A stretch of 23,892 nucleotides of DNA from a virus: positions 1 through 23,892 of IMG/VR virus record IMGVR_UViG_3300032313_000105. One strand, 5' to 3'. Under the pieces are notes generated by a model, which saw only the letters and a list, made by a program, of their open reading frames with translations, was not told the origin of the DNA and ran no database searches. Both the position numbers and the translations under genes were made by a program. This document shows positions 21,879 to 23,892 of the stretch, one piece after another (position 1 is the stretch's first letter; each line of letters begins with the position of its first letter).

Positions 21879-22814
21879 TTATGTCGTCGAATAACCTGCA
21901 GCTGCTATATTTCTTCTAGCAGTACCAACACCTGTTACATCAATTGCAACTATGCCTGTATTACTTACTAAATTTGTCATAGATAGATTATTACTACTAT
22001 CAAAACCATAACCAAATATAGCTTTATCACTACCATATCCCGCAGCAGCTAGCCCATGTCTAGCAGTACCTACGCCTGTTGTGTCTGTAGCAACTACACC
22101 TGTGTTACTTACTAAATTTGTCATAGACACATTTACACCTGTATAACCATATCCAAATATAGCTTTATCATTTCCATATCCAGTCGCTGCGGTAAAATAT
22201 CTAGCAGTACCAACACCCGTTGTATCAATTGCAACTATGCCTGTATTACTTACTAAATTTGTCATAGATAGATACGCACCTGTATAACCATAACCAAATA
22301 TAGCTTTATCACCACCATATACTGCTGCTGCTGGACCCTGTCTAGCAGTGCCAACACCAGTTGTATCTGTTGAAACAGTACCTGTGTTACTAACCAGATT
22401 TGTCATAGATACATTAGCACTGCCATTATAACCATATCCAAATATAGCTTTATCACTTCCATATCCCGCTGCTGCTAGATACACTCTAGCAGTACCAACA
22501 CCTGTTACATCATTCGCAACCACACCCGTGTTACTTACCAAATTAGTCGTAGATACATAATTGCCACTAGCGTTACCATAACCAAATATAACTTTATCAC
22601 TTCCATATCCCGCTGCAGCTAAAGAATTTCTTGCAGTGCCAACACCTGTTACATCATTCGTAACCACCCCCGTATTGCTTACTAAATTTGTCACAGATAC
22701 CCATGCTCCACTATAACCATACCCAAAAATAGCTTTTTGAGTACCGCTTATTACGACACTAGCACTAACATTAGTACTGTTGTATCTGGATGTGCTTAAT
22801 GTTTTTACTTGCAT
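21879..22814 (-). CDS. Kelch-like repeat protein, probable beta-propeller receptor-binding or fibre protein (311 aa)
   Basis: Almost the whole protein is six copies of a 47-48 residue unit: GTAR...AAAGYGSDKAIFGYG...TNLVSNTG. FGYG and TNLVSNTG each occur six times. The N-terminus has a divergent half-unit (TSRYNS...GTQKAIFGYG) and the C-terminus ends with the other half (GTARRNIAAAGY), as in propellers closed by joining the first and last strands. The unit length fits one four-stranded Kelch-type blade, so a six-bladed propeller is likely. The loops between IFGYG and TNLV vary most (YSGAWVSV, NASGNYVS, YNGSANVS, YTGAYLS, YTGVNVS, FDSSNNLS). This is where binding specificity would be expected. 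It starts one base after the 109-residue gene's stop. A role in host binding is inferred from position and repeats. Confidence 0.7.
   Translation of the reverse strand: MQVKTLSTSRYNSTNVSASVVISGTQKAIFGYGYSGAWVSVTNLVSNTGVVTNDVTGVGTARNSLAAAGYGSDKVIFGYGNASGNYVSTTNLVSNTGVVANDVTGVGTARVYLAAAGYGSDKAIFGYGYNGSANVSMTNLVSNTGTVSTDTTGVGTARQGPAAAVYGGDKAIFGYGYTGAYLSMTNLVSNTGIVAIDTTGVGTARYFTAATGYGNDKAIFGYGYTGVNVSMTNLVSNTGVVATDTTGVGTARHGLAAAGYGSDKAIFGYGFDSSNNLSMTNLVSNTGIVAIDVTGVGTARRNIAAAGYSTT
21966..22700 (-). repeat. six tandem 141/144-base coding repeats
   Basis: The TNLVSNTG-coding word recurs with its AAATTT mark at about 21970, 22114, 22255, 22396, 22540 and 22684. The spacings are 144, 141, 141, 144 and 144 bases. 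Units differ by whole codons only, so copy-number change by recombination would stay in frame. Confidence 0.8.
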
Positions 22815-22815
22815 A

Positions 22816-23145
22816 TTAACTTATTTCTGTACCGAATAGATTAAATGATTGGCTTATAGTTGAAGCGTAAACTTGTATTTTATCATATTGTGCGAGCGTC
22901 ATACCTATGGTTAATGCGATACTATCATTTCCTGGTATAACTGTGTCATAAGCCAAGTAATTTTTAGCTTGTAGTGATGAACCTGATGGTAGTACAGCTA
23001 GTCTGAATGTAGCATTGCTGGCTGCTAAATTGGCAATATTTAGCGTTGAACATACTGCGGATGTTGCTGCTGGTACAGTATATAAGTCTGTACTGGATGT
23101 TAAAGCAGGATTTGATTGTCCTAATATTTTATAAGTTGTTGCCAT
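22816..23145 (-). CDS. Small beta-rich virion-associated protein (109 aa)
   Basis: The sequence alternates short strands and Ser/Thr/Ala-rich loops: TYKILGQSNPALTSSTDLYTVPAATSAVCSTLNIANLA, then ATFRLAVLPSG, a YDTVIPGNDSIALTIGMTLAQYDKIQVYAS stretch and a closing FNLFGTEIS. This looks like a single beta-sandwich of the kind found in small phage fibre, decoration or head-fibre proteins. No signal peptide or catalytic motif is seen. It lies between the LamG-like protein and the repeat protein with minimal spacing, suggesting a small adaptor within the same receptor-binding assembly. Confidence 0.65.
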   Translation of the reverse strand: MATTYKILGQSNPALTSSTDLYTVPAATSAVCSTLNIANLAASNATFRLAVLPSGSSLQAKNYLAYDTVIPGNDSIALTIGMTLAQYDKIQVYASTISQSFNLFGTEIS

Positions 23146-23172
23146 ATTGTATATATATTTTTAAATTTTGAT

Positions 23173-23892
23173 TTACCCCAACAAAAATGGATGAAATGAT
23201 TCTCCAGCAGAAGCATTAATTAAATAACTAGATGATACAGCATAACTACTAGTTACCATTACATTCGTATAATCCAATACATTCACATACACTCTATCAA
23301 CTGATGCGCTCAATGTTCCAGAACCACTAAGCGGCTGACCACTAGCAGACATCTTTCGTATTTTCAATGAACTATCACTTAACTTTTCAACACCATAATC
23401 TACAGTTGAATCGTTTAACCCACCAATCAATCCAATATATTTGGTTTCATATTGTGGTATTGTTCCTTGTGTATCTGGAAACGCTGAATTTGGTGCAGTA
23501 AAACTTGCAGTATATCTAGCTACACCTTTTGTTATACGAAGTTCGTCAATATAAGCATTCATACTTATATTGTTATGTTGTCCTATTACTAATGGATATG
23601 ATACACTTGATTGTGGGGTACCTGATACCGATGCGGACGAAACAGACATTACACCATTTATAAAAAGTTTAATACCAGTAGAATTTTTTGACATTGCAAT
23701 ATGATTCCACTGTCCAACATTAACGGTTTCGGTAGATGTAACCGTAATTGTGGTTCCATTAAAATAATATAATACTAAATTCCTACTATTATTTGGCCCA
23801 AATGACCAATAATTTATACCATCACCTGCACCTAAATTACCTATTAAAACCGGAGCTAAACCTGTTGATAATGATGAACTATTATTTGGATA
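23173..23892 (-). CDS. LamG/concanavalin-like fibre protein, C-terminal part (partial)
   Basis: The frame is open to the right edge, so the true start is outside the window; an internal ATG at 23694 should not be taken as the start. The visible 239 residues contain a LamG-like jelly-roll signature: a TVNVGQWNHIAMSKNSTG strand, KLFINGVMS, SYPLVIGQHNNISMNAYIDELRITKGVARYT, then FTAPNSAFPD. This is the classic 'W.hiA ... lfinG ... iDelRi..g.aRYt..Ftpp' pattern of LamG3/concanavalin-like domains in phage tail fibres, which bind surface glycans. The C-terminus has a second beta-rich part with Ser-rich strands (VTSSYAVSSSYLINASAG) and ends FHPFLLG, which may join it to the small downstream proteins. 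Confidence 0.8.
   Translation of the reverse strand, partial: YPNNSSSLSTGLAPVLIGNLGAGDGINYWSFGPNNSRNLVLYYFNGTTITVTSTETVNVGQWNHIAMSKNSTGIKLFINGVMSVSSASVSGTPQSSVSYPLVIGQHNNISMNAYIDELRITKGVARYTASFTAPNSAFPDTQGTIPQYETKYIGLIGGLNDSTVDYGVEKLSDSSLKIRKMSASGQPLSGSGTLSASVDRVYVNVLDYTNVMVTSSYAVSSSYLINASAGESFHPFLLG

Noticed and set aside
21966-22700. Regularly spaced repeats that might suggest a CRISPR-like array
   Set aside because: The units are 141/144 bases, keep the reading frame and encode a coherent repeat protein; there are no short repeat and unique spacer blocks.
23173-23694. ATG at 23694 as a true start of the LamG-like gene
   Set aside because: The frame stays open to the window edge, and the residues upstream (NVGQWNHIA) belong to the LamG signature.

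Overview
This is about 24 kb of a tailed, contractile-tail (myovirus) bacteriophage genome of the broad T4-like type. It is AT-rich and tightly packed. All genes but one read on the minus strand. The phage call rests on several recognisable proteins: a T4 gp19-type tail tube, a gp26-type zinc-ribbon tail assembly protein next to a long tape measure protein, a LysM/gp53-like small baseplate protein, a gp32-type single-strand binding protein, a RecA/UvsX recombinase and a FEN-type 5' nuclease. Few genes have a clear Shine-Dalgarno sequence, so I cannot name the host. A Bacteroidota-like or other SD-poor host is possible but unproven.

Layout, read in the direction of transcription (right to left). 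(1) 23892-21879: receptor-binding or fibre module, with a LamG-like protein cut by the window edge, a small beta-rich protein, and a protein of six 47-48 residue Kelch-like repeats. (2) 21847-19538: a coiled-coil protein, a small protein with a YPPM motif, a HAD-type 5'(3')-nucleotidase and a nucleotidyltransferase. (3) 17972-19477, plus strand: a free-standing Vsr-like homing endonuclease. (4) 17860-6759: tail morphogenesis module of tail tube, strong terminator, GRFNPPTVGH nucleotidylyltransferase, gp26-like protein, a short ORF in the +1 frame, tape measure, and four tail or baseplate proteins. (5) 6723-1: replication and recombination module, with a compact and divergent family A DNA polymerase-like protein, a 613-residue protein of unknown role, two small hypotheticals, gp32, RecA/UvsX and a FEN nuclease cut by the left edge.

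The most interesting point is just upstream of the tape measure gene. The gp26-like gene ends at a run of seven U residues, which is preceded by a perfect 7-bp hairpin. The next frame (+1) is open from 11 nt upstream of the run into a short ORF that has no ATG. This is the layout of a programmed frameshift making a long and a short tail-assembly chaperone. Other notable signals are a recurrent ATATTTAT element at a fixed distance upstream of several start codons (candidate phage promoter), a T4-gp32-like autoregulatory leader, and family A polymerase motifs with unusual substitutions. A full-consensus sigma70-like promoter also sits antisense to the nucleotidyltransferase gene.

There is no gene-free stretch longer than about 110 bases. 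I saw no tRNA, rRNA, CRISPR array or insertion sequence.
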